This document shows positions 18,812 to 29,555 of a stretch of 64,000 nt of DNA, in pieces. The position numbers and the translations under genes were made by a program. Each line of letters starts with the position of its first letter. Position 1 is the first letter of the stretch. Source of the stretch: an uncultured Eubacterium sp. (GTDB lineage Bacteria; Bacillota; Clostridia; Lachnospirales; Lachnospiraceae). The stretch spans positions 186,001 to 250,000 of the forward strand of contig CAMUHY010000003.1 in assembly GCA_947088865.1 (NCBI GenBank), given 5' to 3'. The notes under the pieces were generated by a model that ran no database searches, was not told where the DNA came from, and saw nothing but the letters and a program-made list of their open reading frames with translations.

Positions 18812-20575
18812 TTATATTTTTATACCATGCTTTTCAAGAGTATACTGCATCTCTTCCACAGCTTGTCTAATTTGCTGTGCTTCTATTTGTGTAACCTTTT
18901 CTGGCGTCGTTTTCCCAAGTGCTTTTGATAACATAGAACAGGTTTCTTTAATGTTCTTTCGCTTTTCCTTATCCCAATCTTTTTTATGCTCCTTTAACAT
19001 TGCAGAGACTGTTCTTACCATATTTTCAGCAGATATAACCATCTCAACCAACTCGCCTTTTGTCTCGTCTTGTTTGCCATAAATATCTGCTTCCCATTTT
19101 GCTCTCTCAATCTCATCTTCACTCATATTAGAACTTGATGTTATGGTAACAGACTGTTCATTGTTGGTGTCTAAATCTTTGGCAGACACATTGACAATTC
19201 CATTGACATCAATATCAAAAGTTACCTCAATCTGAGGAATCCCTGCCATTGCTCTTCTAATCCCTGAAAGCCGAAAATTGGCAATCAGTTTATTATCTTT
19301 TGTAAATTTTCTTTCTCCTTGATATACTTTAATATCAACGGATGTTTGATAATTCCCCACCGTTGTAAATATTTGACTATGACGTGTAGGAATCGTTGTA
19401 TTGCGTTCAATCAATCGACTGGCAATACCGCCAAATGTTTCAATAGACAAAGATAACGGCGTAACATCCATCAAAATAATCTCTGAAGCAGTAGAGCCAG
19501 GTATAAGCTGATTGCCTAATTTTCCACCCTGTATGGCAGCTCCCATCGCAACACACTCATCCGGATTTAGATTTCTTGAAGGCTCCCTTCCCATAATCTC
19601 ACGCACTTTTTCCTGAACAGCAGGTATTCTTGTCGAGCCGCCAACGAGCAAAACCATATTGATATCATTTTTATTCAGCCCTGCATCCAACAAAGCATTC
19701 TCAACGGGAGCGACGGTCTTATTAATTAAATCCATTGTAATTGCTTCAAATTGCTGCCTTGTAATATTGATATCCATATGATGTGGTTCGCCTTTGCTTA
19801 CCGCTAAAAATGGAAGATTAATATTGGCATTCAGCGCGGAAGACAGTTCTTTTTTGGCTTTTTCTGCCTCCTCTCGAATGCGCTGTAACGCAGCAACATC
19901 CTTTTCAATATTGATTCCCTCACTCTGTTTAAACTGCTCTACAAGATACTGCACAATTCTTTGGTCAAAATCATCACCACCTAAATGATTGTCTCCTGAT
20001 GTTGCAAGAACTTGAATCAAATTGTCACCTATCTCTATAATGGATACGTCAAATGTTCCGCCTCCTAAATCATATACCAAAATCTTTTGCGGCTGTCCAT
20101 TGTCCAATCCATATGCCAGTGCGGCAGCAGTCGGTTCATTGATAATTCTTAATACATTTAACCCTGCAATCCTTCCTGCATCCTTTGTCGCCTGTCTTTG
20201 CGCATCACTAAAATATGCTGGAACGGTAATCACCGCATCGGTTACTTCACCACCTACAAAACTTTCTGCATCTTCTTTTAACTTGCGAAGTATCATTGCA
20301 GAAATTTCCTGTGGCGTATACTTTTTTCCATCTACCTTTTTGCGATAGTCTGTGCCCATATTTCGTTTAATTGAAAAAACAGTTCTATCCGCATTAACAG
20401 CCGCCTGTCTCTTTGCTGCATTTCCAACGATTCGCTCTCCCTCCTTAGAAAATGCAACAACTGAAGGGGTCGTCCTATAGCCTTCTTTATTTGCTATAAC
20501 AGTCGGCTCATTCCCCTCCATTACAGCGATACAACTATTCGTTGTGCCTAAATCAATACCTATTATCTTGCCCAT
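18812..20575 (-). CDS. dnaK: Hsp70 chaperone, DnaK paralogue
   Basis: 587 residues. The nucleotide-binding domain (1 to about 360) has [30 protein letters not shown] and [13 protein letters not shown]. The substrate-binding domain ([13 protein letters not shown]...) and a helical lid follow. The protein ends soon after the lid, without the disordered acidic tail of standard DnaK. It is not flanked by hrcA, grpE or dnaJ, and no CIRCE operator (TTAGCACTC inverted repeat) is found upstream. It is therefore probably a second Hsp70 rather than the heat-shock copy, though this cannot be proved from the window. Upstream are 420 bases with repeats and no gene. Confidence 0.88.
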   Translation of the reverse strand: MGKIIGIDLGTTNSCIAVMEGNEPTVIANKEGYRTTPSVVAFSKEGERIVGNAAKRQAAVNADRTVFSIKRNMGTDYRKKVDGKKYTPQEISAMILRKLKEDAESFVGGEVTDAVITVPAYFSDAQRQATKDAGRIAGLNVLRIINEPTAAALAYGLDNGQPQKILVYDLGGGTFDVSIIEIGDNLIQVLATSGDNHLGGDDFDQRIVQYLVEQFKQSEGINIEKDVAALQRIREEAEKAKKELSSALNANINLPFLAVSKGEPHHMDINITRQQFEAITMDLINKTVAPVENALLDAGLNKNDINMVLLVGGSTRIPAVQEKVREIMGREPSRNLNPDECVAMGAAIQGGKLGNQLIPGSTASEIILMDVTPLSLSIETFGGIASRLIERNTTIPTRHSQIFTTVGNYQTSVDIKVYQGERKFTKDNKLIANFRLSGIRRAMAGIPQIEVTFDIDVNGIVNVSAKDLDTNNEQSVTITSSSNMSEDEIERAKWEADIYGKQDETKGELVEMVISAENMVRTVSAMLKEHKKDWDKEKRKNIKETCSMLSKALGKTTPEKVTQIEAQQIRQAVEEMQYTLEKHGIKI

Positions 20576-20776
20576 ATGATTACCCCATTCTTCTACTTGT
20601 TCTTAAAATTTGTATATCCATACTACATGTAACTTCATTTCATGGTTGTTATATGATAGAAATAATATAAATTCACACAACAAATTTGTTTTACAAACCT
20701 TTATCCTACAACTTTGCTAAAATTTACATAAAAGTCCACAAAACAAGCTTTTATATTATATATGGTTATTATAATA

Positions 20777-20914
20777 GCGAATAATAAGTCCTAAATCCAT
20801 TTACTTATTATTCGCTGTAACTATTATATCATAATATTATACATAGTGAAAAGTCAAAAGTTTGCGTAGCAAACTTTTATAGCTCGGCTTTAGCCGAGAT
20901 TATTATATCATAAT
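20777..20914. repeat. Double-hairpin repeat R2, two units, in a 420-bp gene-free stretch
   Basis: Between dnaK and the germination gene. First is a 13-bp perfect stem, GCGAATAATAAGT (20777-20789) with ACTTATTATTCGC (20803-20815). Then comes AAAAGTTTGC / GCAAACTTTT (20856-20878), then CTCGGCT / AGCCGAG (20883-20898), then TTATTATATCATAAT (20900-20914). The same order of parts occurs twice at 30943-31080. The rest of 20576-20996 is AT-rich without other features I can name. Confidence 0.75.
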
Positions 20915-20996
20915 ATTAATAAAGAATATATCCTTCAAATATCAATATTAATAAAAAATATATAAATTTTTTGTGATGACTTCAGAAAAAATCTTA

Positions 20997-22415
20997 TTAT
21001 TGCTGCTTGTTGCTGCTGTGAGGCAATCTTACTCTGAAAATACTTCGTTTTAATTTATTGGCATCAAATGGAACTAACGGATAAATATAGCTCTTTCCTG
21101 AGATTGTCTTATTAAATATAATACTAAATAGTCCTACGACAATTCCAATCACAAAACCATACACATTAAATATAGCGGTAAGACATAACGTCAATACACG
21201 TATAAATTTCATGGCATATCCCATTTCAAAACTAGCCTGTGAGTATGTTCCAACGGTTACTACTGCCATATATAATAATGTCTCTGTATTAAACCAGCCA
21301 GAACTTACGGCATATTCTCCTACGACAATACCAGCGACAATACTTAACGGTGTTGATAATAAAGTAGGTGTATTAACTGCTGCCATCTTTAATCCATCTA
21401 CTGCTAATTCAAGAATTAAAAGCTGCCATATAATAGGAACTGTAATATCATCAGAAACGGTAATAAAATTAAGCCATTGCGGAATCCAATGCGGATTTTG
21501 AATCAACAAAAGCCATACTGGCGTAAGCAACATGGTTACAAAAGTAAAAATAAATCGTGAAAGTCTAAGATATGTTCCAATAACAGGCGCAAAATTATAG
21601 TCATCAGGTTCTTCTACCAAGTCAAAAATAGAAGTTGGAACAATCATAACAGCAGGCGAATTATCTATCATAATAACAATATTGCCATCAAGAATTGCCG
21701 CTGCTGCTGTATCAGGTCTTTCCGAATATTTAAACTTTGGAAAAGGGTCAATCCATTTATGCTGAAACATACACTCTGCAAGACTTTCCAGATTCATTGT
21801 CAGTGACTCCACTTCCAAATTGGTTACAATATCCGTAATTCGAGTTAATAATTTCTTATCTACTAAGTCATCAATATAGCAGATTGCCACATCAGACCTT
21901 GAACGTTTACCCACATTATACATTTTCATGGAAAACTTGGTATCTCTTATTCTTCTTCGCAGCAATGCCGCATTGGAGACTAACGTCTCAACAAAACCGT
22001 CTCTTGAACCGCGAAGGACTCTATCTTTCCAAGGCTCCGTAACAGAACGCATAGGATATGTTCTACAATCTAATAAAATACATTCATCAAATCCATCTAT
22101 AAACATTACAGATACACCTGATAAAAAAGCGGTTATAACTTGTTCTAAATCGTTTGATTTCTCAACTTCCGTATAAGGCATACCCACTTTTAAAAATGTA
22201 TCCAGGTTTTGTACATCGTCCTTTTTCAATGAATAAAAAAACTGTATTAATTTTTCAATCATATCCTCTTGAACAAAACCATCAATAAAGAAAAAGCCAG
22301 CTTCATGTTCTCCAATTATAACATTTCGATATAAAATGTCAAAATTGTAGTCTACCCTAAGCTGATTTTTAAGCAGTTGGATATTGTATTGAATATCTGT
22401 CTTAAAATCATTCAT
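20997..22415 (-). CDS. spoVAF: GerA-family spore germination protein, SpoVAF-like
   Basis: 472 residues, slightly shorter than the usual 490. The opening DIQYNIQLLKNQL...VIIGEHEAGFFFIDGFVQED matches SpoVAF better than the germinant-receptor GerAA proteins. A soluble N-terminal half (CRTYPMRSVTEPWKDRVLRG, then GFVETLVSNAALLRRRIRD is the GerA signature) precedes about five membrane helices (residues 285-445). It is expected in the inner membrane of the spore, where it modulates germinant response. No GerAB or GerAC partners and no other spoVA genes are adjacent, so it is an orphan copy. I could not place a convincing sigma-G promoter. Confidence 0.85.
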   Translation of the reverse strand: MNDFKTDIQYNIQLLKNQLRVDYNFDILYRNVIIGEHEAGFFFIDGFVQEDMIEKLIQFFYSLKKDDVQNLDTFLKVGMPYTEVEKSNDLEQVITAFLSGVSVMFIDGFDECILLDCRTYPMRSVTEPWKDRVLRGSRDGFVETLVSNAALLRRRIRDTKFSMKMYNVGKRSRSDVAICYIDDLVDKKLLTRITDIVTNLEVESLTMNLESLAECMFQHKWIDPFPKFKYSERPDTAAAAILDGNIVIMIDNSPAVMIVPTSIFDLVEEPDDYNFAPVIGTYLRLSRFIFTFVTMLLTPVWLLLIQNPHWIPQWLNFITVSDDITVPIIWQLLILELAVDGLKMAAVNTPTLLSTPLSIVAGIVVGEYAVSSGWFNTETLLYMAVVTVGTYSQASFEMGYAMKFIRVLTLCLTAIFNVYGFVIGIVVGLFSIIFNKTISGKSYIYPLVPFDANKLKRSIFRVRLPHSSNKQQ

Positions 22416-22659
22416 ACTGTATGCAATCCTTTCTTTTACACTAATGCAATGTTGTCATTCTGTTATCATATTTTGTCCAAAATAACATAATTTTCCTAAA
22501 ATAACATAATACACTAGCTTCTCATGTTCAAAGGATTTCCAGATTATGAAAATTTATTCAACACCAGATTCTTATTTTTTATCAATTTGCTCAATAACAA
22601 GTCCCTCACTTATATCTCTACGATATTAAAGAGAATGTCTTACTTGATGAAGTAAAAAA

Positions 22660-22723
22660 ACTGCTGCAAAATATTCTTTTCTATAAGATATCCTCTTATA
22701 GAATTGAATTATTTTGCAACAGT
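22660..22723 (-). terminator. Terminator hairpins after nifJ
   Basis: The minus-strand stem ACTGTTGCAAAATA / TATTTTGCAGCAGT encloses a second stem, TTCTATAAGA / TCTTATAGAA. It is followed by TTTTTTT. A smaller 9-bp hairpin, TCTCTTCAC / GTGAAGAGA (22745-22770), lies nearer the nifJ stop. The remainder of the 22416-22809 gap has a 15-bp match (22599-22613) to the R1 hairpin arm and two TAAAATAACATAAT-like direct repeats. Confidence 0.75.
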
Positions 22724-22809
22724 CTGTATAAAGAGCTGGCATACTCTCTTCACTTTTTATTGTGAAGAGAATACACGCAACAAAACTATTACCATTTGTT
22801 ATTAAGCTA

Positions 22810-25800
22810 TTATTGTTCTGCTCTCTTAACAAGTGCTTCATACTTAGCTTTTGCATCTGCTTCAGCTGCACTAAAGAGTTTTTCTGCTCTCTCTGGATTT
22901 TGTTTCTTCAAGTTAATATAACGGCTCTCGCCCATAATAAACTCTTGATAATCCTTTGTAGGAGCTTTGCTGTCAAGCGTAAATGGATTTTCACCATTTG
23001 CTGCCTTTCTAGGGTCGAATCTAAACAGATGCCAGTAACCAGACTGAACTGCTAATTTTTCTTCTTCCATAGCCTTAGACATACCCTTACGAATACCATG
23101 ATTGATACATGGTGCATAACCGATAATAAGTGATGGACCATTGTAGCTTTCAGCTTCCTGAATAGCCTTTACACACTGATTCATATCAGCACCCATAGCA
23201 ATCTGTGCTACATAGATATAACCATAGCTCATAGCAATTGCAGCAAGGTCTTTCTTCTTAACATCCTTACCAGCAGCAGCAAACTGTGCAATAGCACCAA
23301 GATTTGTAGCCTTTGAAGCCTGTCCGCCTGTATTAGAATAAACTTCTGTATCAAATACAAATACATTGACATCTCTATTTGCAGCTAACACATGGTCAAG
23401 TCCACCGTATCCAATATCGTAAGCCCAACCATCGCCGCCGAGAATCCACTGTGACTTTTTAGACAAAAATTCTTTTTCTGCAAGAACTTCTTTTGCCTTA
23501 TCACAATCACAGCCTGAAAGAACAGATATCAACTTGTCTGTGGCTATACTGTTTGCCTCGCCGTCTTCAAATGTATCATAATATTCTCCGATAGCAGCCT
23601 TGATATCTTCCTTATCTGTGCTTGCTAAAATTTCATCAAGCTTATTCTTAAGAGCTGCTCTGTTTGAATCTTGAGCAAGTTTCATACCAAAACCATACTC
23701 TGCATTATCCTCAAACAATGAGTTACCCCAAGCAGGACCTTTGCCTTCTTTATTTACTGTATATGGTGTTGAAGGAGATGAACCTGCCCAGATTGATGAA
23801 CAACCTGTTGCGTTTGCAATCAACATTCTATCACCACAAAGCTGTGTAATTAATTTTGCATAAGGTGTCTCGCCACAACCTGCACAAGCGCCTGAGAACT
23901 CAAGCAATGGCTGTTTAAACTGTGAACCCTTAACGGTTGTTTTCTTAAATTTCTCAAGAACTTCTGGCTTTTCTGGAAGAGTACGATTATAGTCAAAAAC
24001 CTTCTGTTCTTCTAATTGTGACTCAAAAGACCTCATTCTCAATACATCGTTCTTATTATTACCTGGACAAACATTTGCACAAGCACCACAACCTGTACAG
24101 TCAAGTACAGAAACCGTGATACCAAAGTAGTATCCTGGCATACCTGTCATAGGAGCCATCTTCATGCCTTCTGGCGCCTTTGCCTTCTCTTCTTCTGTCA
24201 TAACAATTGGTCTTACTACGGCATGTGGACATACATATGAACATTGGTTACACTGTATACAACCCTGTGGATTCCAAGAAGGAACATCAACAGCAACACC
24301 ACGTTTTTCATATGCGGCAGTACCCTGTGGGAATGTACCATCAATAATATTTTTAAATGTAGAAACTGGAAGTTTATCACCCTGACAAGCATTGATTGGC
24401 TTTTGAATATTGTTGACAAAGTCAAGTACTTCAGGAGTTCCCTCTGTTGCCTTTGAGCCAAGCTCTTCATCAGCACAGTTTTTCCATTCAGCAGGAACTG
24501 GAACTTCTATAACTTCACCAGCGCCTCGCTCAATAGCCTGATAATTCATCTGTACTACATCGTCACCCTTCTTTGCATAAGAAGCAAGTGCTTTTTCTTT
24601 CATATATTGGATAGCTTCATCTTCTGGTATAATATTAGCCAGTTTAAAGAATGCTGATTGAAGAACCGTGTTAATACGTCCGCCAAGACCAATCTCTTTA
24701 CCAAGCTTAATACCATCAATAATATAAAACTTTACATTATGCTCAGCCATGTATCTTTTTGCTTGTCCTGGAATATGGTCGCCTACCTCATCAGCAGTCC
24801 ACTCACAGTTAAGAAGGAATGTTCCACCATCCTTAACATCTTGAACCATATCATACTTATTCATATAAGCTGGACAGTGACAAGCTACAAAGTCTGCTTT
24901 TTCAATAAGATATGTTGATTTAATTGGTGTCTTGCCAAAACGAAGATGGGATGTTGTAACACCGCCTGATTTCTTAGAATCATAATCAAAATAAGCCTGT
25001 GCATACATATCTGTATGGTCACCAATAATCTTAATAGAGTTCTTGTTTGCACCAACTGTACCATCTGCACCAAGTCCCCAGAACTTGCATGATGTTGTTC
25101 CATCAGGTGCTGTATTTGCTGTCTCTGTACGGTCAAGTGATGTATTTGTAACATCATCAACAATACCCACTGTAAAGTTTTTCTTTGATTCATTCGCATA
25201 AATAGCAAAGATATCTGCTGGTGTTGTATTCTTTGAACCAAGACCATAACGTCCATTAAGCACTGTTGTATTCTCAAATTCTGTTCCCTTTAATGCTGCA
25301 ACAACATCAAGATAAAGTGGCTCGCCAACAGAACCTGGCTCTTTTGTTCTGTCAATTACGCTGATAGTCTTAACGCTCTTAGGCATAACTGCAAGGAGAT
25401 GCTTTGCTGAAAATGGTCTGTAAAGACGAACTTTAATCGCACCAACCTTCTCACCCTTAGCTACCATATAGTCAATGGTCTCGTCAATCGTCTCACAGAC
25501 AGAACCCATTGCAATAATAACCTTTGTAGCATCTGGCGCACCAACATAGTTGAATGGCTTATAGTCTGTGCCAATCTTTGCATTAACCTTGTCCATATAC
25601 TTCTCAACCATATCTGGAACAGCATCGTAATATGGATTACAAGCCTCTCTTACTTGGAAGAAGATATCTGGGTTTTGAGCTGAACCATGAAGCACTGGAT
25701 GCTCTGGATTCAACGCTCTCTTTTTAAATGCAGCAACTGCATCCATATCGCACATTTCTTTTAAGTCTTCATAATCCCATGTCTCAATCTTTTGAATCTC

Positions 25801-26334
25801 ATGTGATGTACGGAAACCATCAAAGAAATGAAGGAATGGCACACGTCCTTCAATTGCAGCCAAGTGAGCAACTGCACCTAAATCCATAACTTCCTGTACA
25901 CTGTTGCTGCAAATCATTGCAAAACCAGTTTGACGACAAGCATAAATATCCTGATGGTCGCCAAAAATTGAAAGTGCATGAGATGCTAACGCTCTGGCAG
26001 ATACATCAATAACACCTGGAAGTAACTCTCCAGCCACCTTATACATATTCGGAATCATAAGAAGAAGACCCTGTGAAGCTGTGTAAGTTGTAGTAAGCGC
26101 ACCAGCTGAAAGTGAACCATGAAAAGCACCTGAAGCACCGCCTTCTGATTCAAGCTCAACGAGCTTAACTGTGTTACCAAAAATGTTCTTTCTTCCCTGT
26201 GTAGCCCACTGGTCTGTATAGTCAGCCATTGGTGAAGAAGGAGTAATAGGATAGATAGTAGCAACTTCTGTAAATGCGTATGACACATGTGCAGCAGCTG
26301 TATTACCATCCATAGTTTTCATTTTTCTTGCCAT
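22810..26334 (-). CDS. nifJ: Pyruvate:ferredoxin (flavodoxin) oxidoreductase
   Basis: 1174 residues, a full single-chain PFOR. It cleaves pyruvate with CoA to acetyl-CoA and CO2, passing electrons to ferredoxin, the central step of anaerobic fermentation. The N-terminal pyruvate-binding part is domains I-III (YAFTEVATIYPITPSSPMAD). A ferredoxin-like insert follows with CIQCNQCSYVC and CTGCGACANVC, binding two 4Fe-4S clusters. The third cluster and TPP domain has CAGCGETPY, NATGCSSIW and the TPP/Mg motif GGDGWAYDIGYGG. The start is set by AGAGAGG before the ATG. Base composition is richer in G+C than its surroundings, as expected for a highly expressed gene. Monocistronic, with promoter and terminator visible. 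Confidence 0.98.
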   Translation of the reverse strand: MARKMKTMDGNTAAAHVSYAFTEVATIYPITPSSPMADYTDQWATQGRKNIFGNTVKLVELESEGGASGAFHGSLSAGALTTTYTASQGLLLMIPNMYKVAGELLPGVIDVSARALASHALSIFGDHQDIYACRQTGFAMICSNSVQEVMDLGAVAHLAAIEGRVPFLHFFDGFRTSHEIQKIETWDYEDLKEMCDMDAVAAFKKRALNPEHPVLHGSAQNPDIFFQVREACNPYYDAVPDMVEKYMDKVNAKIGTDYKPFNYVGAPDATKVIIAMGSVCETIDETIDYMVAKGEKVGAIKVRLYRPFSAKHLLAVMPKSVKTISVIDRTKEPGSVGEPLYLDVVAALKGTEFENTTVLNGRYGLGSKNTTPADIFAIYANESKKNFTVGIVDDVTNTSLDRTETANTAPDGTTSCKFWGLGADGTVGANKNSIKIIGDHTDMYAQAYFDYDSKKSGGVTTSHLRFGKTPIKSTYLIEKADFVACHCPAYMNKYDMVQDVKDGGTFLLNCEWTADEVGDHIPGQAKRYMAEHNVKFYIIDGIKLGKEIGLGGRINTVLQSAFFKLANIIPEDEAIQYMKEKALASYAKKGDDVVQMNYQAIERGAGEVIEVPVPAEWKNCADEELGSKATEGTPEVLDFVNNIQKPINACQGDKLPVSTFKNIIDGTFPQGTAAYEKRGVAVDVPSWNPQGCIQCNQCSYVCPHAVVRPIVMTEEEKAKAPEGMKMAPMTGMPGYYFGITVSVLDCTGCGACANVCPGNNKNDVLRMRSFESQLEEQKVFDYNRTLPEKPEVLEKFKKTTVKGSQFKQPLLEFSGACAGCGETPYAKLITQLCGDRMLIANATGCSSIWAGSSPSTPYTVNKEGKGPAWGNSLFEDNAEYGFGMKLAQDSNRAALKNKLDEILASTDKEDIKAAIGEYYDTFEDGEANSIATDKLISVLSGCDCDKAKEVLAEKEFLSKKSQWILGGDGWAYDIGYGGLDHVLAANRDVNVFVFDTEVYSNTGGQASKATNLGAIAQFAAAGKDVKKKDLAAIAMSYGYIYVAQIAMGADMNQCVKAIQEAESYNGPSLIIGYAPCINHGIRKGMSKAMEEEKLAVQSGYWHLFRFDPRKAANGENPFTLDSKAPTKDYQEFIMGESRYINLKKQNPERAEKLFSAAEADAKAKYEALVKRAEQ

Positions 26335-26387
26335 TAATGTATACCTCTCTTTGTAATAATTTTGGAGTAAATCGCTCCGCTAGTCTT

Positions 26388-26416
26388 ATTTTAGACTTTT
26401 TTGCACTAAAAGTAAA
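26388..26416 (-). promoter_or_regulatory. Sigma-A promoter of nifJ
   Basis: TTTACT (26416-26411) and TAAAAT (26393-26388), 17-bp spacer, about 55 bases before the start codon. The leader contains a short GGAGCGATTTACTCC inverted repeat. Confidence 0.7.
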
Positions 26417-26587
26417 GAAAATATTGTAAATAAACCATAAACTTTTATCATCTTTTTGTACTAAAATAAATACAATTTTTCCCAACTTGCCTGTTAAAAA
26501 AATGTCATAAAACGATAATATGATTATTAGAAAGTAACAAAGCAGATTATAATTGTTTACTTGACTAATTTTATACAGTTATATCCA

Positions 26588-27214
26588 TTACAAAATCCAA
26601 TCTCCTAATGCAGCAGGACTTTGTCCTATTCTTGCAAAAACAGACGGATAATCAACAATATAAAATATATTATCTATATCATCAAATTGGCTTTTTATCT
26701 CCATTTTAATCAAGTCAGACTGATACAATTTTTCTCTTTCCTCTGCTGTATATCTTAAATTTTGTTGCTTTTCATAGATATCACATAGATAATCTATAAT
26801 AAAACAATCAATATAAAGCAGCAAAAAAGCCTCTTCGTTATCATCATCATCAATCAGGCAATTTAACATTTCTTCAACATTTCCCGCAAAAATATTGGCA
26901 TAGGTTAAATTATATTCATTACATTTTTCTTCATAGGATACCATTTTTTGTATCGCTTCATTTTCTGGTTTCAATGTTTCATGGTACTCCCACGCTGATT
27001 CATCAAGCAATTGTTCGTTCAATATGGCATCCCAGCATTTATCAAGCAATATTCGATACTCTTCTTTTCTGTTCCAGATTTTTTTATCTGCAAATTGACA
27101 ATAGGACTTGTATTGACGCTCCAAACCAAACATGGCAACTTTTCGTTTGTTCCATTTACTTAACGCAGACATTTTATTATATATTATATCTTTATATTGT
27201 GTTGTAAAATCCAT
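26588..27214 (-). CDS. Hypothetical protein, acidic and helical
   Basis: 208 residues from the ATG at 27214, chosen for the AAGGAAAAGG just before it; a longer frame to 27277 has no site. Family not recognised. The sequence is almost all helix, rich in Glu, Asp, Tyr and Trp (SAWEYHETLKPENEAIQKM, then LIDDDDNEEAFLLLYIDCF). It has no signal peptide or membrane segment. It resembles, in a loose way, the small helical immunity or bookkeeping proteins common in Clostridia, but no partner toxin is adjacent. A weak R1 repeat lies upstream at 27291. Confidence 0.6.
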   Translation of the reverse strand: MDFTTQYKDIIYNKMSALSKWNKRKVAMFGLERQYKSYCQFADKKIWNRKEEYRILLDKCWDAILNEQLLDESAWEYHETLKPENEAIQKMVSYEEKCNEYNLTYANIFAGNVEEMLNCLIDDDDNEEAFLLLYIDCFIIDYLCDIYEKQQNLRYTAEEREKLYQSDLIKMEIKSQFDDIDNIFYIVDYPSVFARIGQSPAALGDWIL

Positions 27215-27290
27215 ACCTTTTCCTTTAGGCTGTGACTGATTTTTAAGGATAATAAACCGCTTATGTTGCAATAACAACTGGGTTGTTTAA

Positions 27291-27306
27291 GCAGATTGCA
27301 AATATC
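27291..27306 (+). repeat. Dispersed repeat R1, degenerate copy d
   Basis: GCAGATTGCAAATATC differs by one base from the R1 core GCAGATTGCGAATATC, and it is preceded by TTTAA. It lies between rmuC and the hypothetical gene. Confidence 0.4.
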
Positions 27307-27361
27307 CACTTTGACTTTACTATTGTCATAAATATCATAAAATATTTTTTCATTTCATAAT

Positions 27362-28756
27362 TTACTCATCAACTATTTCTTCCAAAGATGTACTTCCTTC
27401 TGTTAATTCCTCTACACCACGCAAAGTACGATTAATTGCCCTTGTACGCCTGCCAACAATTTCCGTAAGTGTTTTATCAGCAGTCTGAATTTGTTTTTGA
27501 GCTTTGTCAAGCAAGCTCTCAAACTTAATAAACTCTGTCTTTACAGCTCTAAGAGTATCCCATACTTCCTGCGACCGCTGCTCAATTGCAAGCGTCTTAA
27601 AGCCCATTTGCAAGGATGCAAGAAATGCTGAAAGAGTAGTTGCACCAACTGCTGTAACCTTATACTTATCACGCAGTTCCTCAAACAAAGCCACATTTTG
27701 AACCACTTCTGCATATAAACCTTCCGTAGGCAAAAACATTAGCGCAAAGTCTGTTGTCTTTGGTGGTACTATATATTTATCATGGATATCTTTTGCAAAA
27801 GAACGGATTTTTGCCGTAAGTGAACGCCTTGCCTCTTCCATTGCCTGTTTATTTTCAGCATCAAGCAATCGGTTATAATCTTCAATTGGAAACTTACTGT
27901 CAATTGGCAGAAGCAATGATTCATCGCCATTACCAGGAAGCTTTATAGCAAATTCCACGCGCTTGCCATTTGTAATCTCTACATTCATTTTATATTGACT
28001 TGGCGCAAGAATATCAGAAAGGAGCTTTTCAAGGCGAACTTCTCCATATGTACCACGTTCCTTTACATTCATAAGGGCATTTTTCAGCGACCTTGCATCG
28101 GCAGCAAGAGCTTTCATCTCGCCTAATCCTTGTCCTACGCTTTCAAGCTGCTTACTAACCAATTCAAAGGATTGAGCAAGTCGCGTTTCAAGTGTTTTCT
28201 GCAATTTTTCATCCACCACGCCTTGTATCTGTTCAAGCCTCTTTTCATTACTTTCCTGCAACGTCTTCATTTTGCTTTCAAGTGTGGCGTTAATCTTTTC
28301 AATATTCTCAGCATTGGCATGTTGAATGGAAGAAAGACGACCATCGACCTGTTTGTCAAATATGTGAAGTTGATTGTTTTGTTCCTCACGGCTCCTTTGC
28401 AAGGCAGTTGTCACCGTTCTTCCAATCTGTTCATTGCTTTCTGTACTAGCTTTTTGAATGGCTATCAATTGTGTCTCCATCTGTCGCCAAAACTCGGCAA
28501 GTTGCCGATTAACTTCCTCACGATTTGCCGACAGTGTGTCTTGAATACTCTTCTGAATAACTCTAAACCGTTCAAACTGCTCTGTTGCACCACTTGCAAT
28601 TTGTTTTTGCACACTGTCACGCTGCTCCTCAGCGGTATGTTTCAACAAAGTTATTATTGCACTAATGTCTGTCTTTTTATGTCCTATAATCTGCAATACA
28701 ACAATGACTAAAAGCAAAATAATGGTTATAATACCTAAAATTTCTGACAATTGCAT
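27362..28756 (-). CDS. rmuC: DNA recombination protein RmuC
   Basis: 464 residues. An N-terminal membrane helix (ILGIITIILLLVIVVLQIIG) anchors a long coiled coil (about residues 35-225, with many Gln and Glu repeats). The RmuC nuclease-like domain (about 230-420) follows, with RGTYGEVRLEKLLSDIL, then the acidic/Lys core VEFAIKLPG...LLPIDSKFPIEDY and MFLPTEGLYAEVV. RmuC limits DNA inversions between short inverted repeats and is thought to process unusual DNA structures. It is a lone gene, with no terminator clearly seen. Confidence 0.93.
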   Translation of the reverse strand: MQLSEILGIITIILLLVIVVLQIIGHKKTDISAIITLLKHTAEEQRDSVQKQIASGATEQFERFRVIQKSIQDTLSANREEVNRQLAEFWRQMETQLIAIQKASTESNEQIGRTVTTALQRSREEQNNQLHIFDKQVDGRLSSIQHANAENIEKINATLESKMKTLQESNEKRLEQIQGVVDEKLQKTLETRLAQSFELVSKQLESVGQGLGEMKALAADARSLKNALMNVKERGTYGEVRLEKLLSDILAPSQYKMNVEITNGKRVEFAIKLPGNGDESLLLPIDSKFPIEDYNRLLDAENKQAMEEARRSLTAKIRSFAKDIHDKYIVPPKTTDFALMFLPTEGLYAEVVQNVALFEELRDKYKVTAVGATTLSAFLASLQMGFKTLAIEQRSQEVWDTLRAVKTEFIKFESLLDKAQKQIQTADKTLTEIVGRRTRAINRTLRGVEELTEGSTSLEEIVDE

Positions 28757-29006
28757 TTGTCAATCCCTCCTTATTTTATCTTTTATGTTATACAATATTT
28801 ACTTACATATTTGAATTTACAGAAAACACTCACAAAAGATATATTCTATTGTTTCTTCACATTCTATACTACTTTTTAATAAAAATAATTTTATACTTAT
28901 GTCAACTAATACACCAATATAAACTTATCTCTCTTCCTAAGTAATTAAAGAAAGCCTCTTACATTTTTTATTTTTATAATACCCCTAAAATCATCATTCA
29001 TTATAA

Positions 29007-29555
29007 TTACTCTATATTTATTTTAGAAAAATCAATCTCTAAATCATCATATATTCCAGCTTTAACAATATCTAAAAAAGAATAATCTTTTATATCTTCA
29101 TTTTCAAAATTATATACCGTAACGCAATTTTTTTGTTCATCTACAATCCAATATTCACGCACACCTGCCATATGATATTGAAACAATTTCCTATAATAAT
29201 CCATCTGTCTGCTGGCTGGTGAAACAATTTCAATAATCCAGTCTGGAGCGCCATTACATCCTTTATCATTTAATTTACTTTTATCACATATAACCGAAAT
29301 ATCAGGTTCTACGTATGTTTTGTTATCAGCTTTTAAAAATACGGCAAACGGCGCCATATCAACCTCACATAAACCTCCTTTTTCATCAATATAATCTGCA
29401 ATTTTGCGATAAACACTTCCCAAAATTCGTTGATGTATTCTACTTGGTGCTGTCATCATATACATCCGCCCATCAACTAATTCCGCTCTCTGTCCATCAG
29501 GCAAAGCATCAATATCTTCAATTGTATACTCTGTTATAGCTTGTGATAAACCCAT
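29007..29555 (-). CDS. Uma2 (DUF820) family restriction-endonuclease-like protein
   Basis: 182 residues, the normal size. The opening YTIEDIDALPDGQRAELVDGRMYMM and the core YVEPDISVICDKSKL...APDWIIEIVSPASR are the PD-(D/E)xK-type catalytic part of the family, with Asp and Glu-Ile-Val in the expected order. REYWIVDEQKNCVTVY completes the domain. The biological role of this abundant family is not known. The neighbouring plus-strand gene also encodes a PD-(D/E)xK-type nuclease, but the two are divergent with separate promoters. Confidence 0.88.
   Translation of the reverse strand: MGLSQAITEYTIEDIDALPDGQRAELVDGRMYMMTAPSRIHQRILGSVYRKIADYIDEKGGLCEVDMAPFAVFLKADNKTYVEPDISVICDKSKLNDKGCNGAPDWIIEIVSPASRQMDYYRKLFQYHMAGVREYWIVDEQKNCVTVYNFENEDIKDYSFLDIVKAGIYDDLEIDFSKINIE

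Noticed and set aside
20576..20760. CIRCE operator upstream of dnaK
   Set aside because: No TTAGCACTC / GAGTGCTAA inverted repeat was found on either strand.
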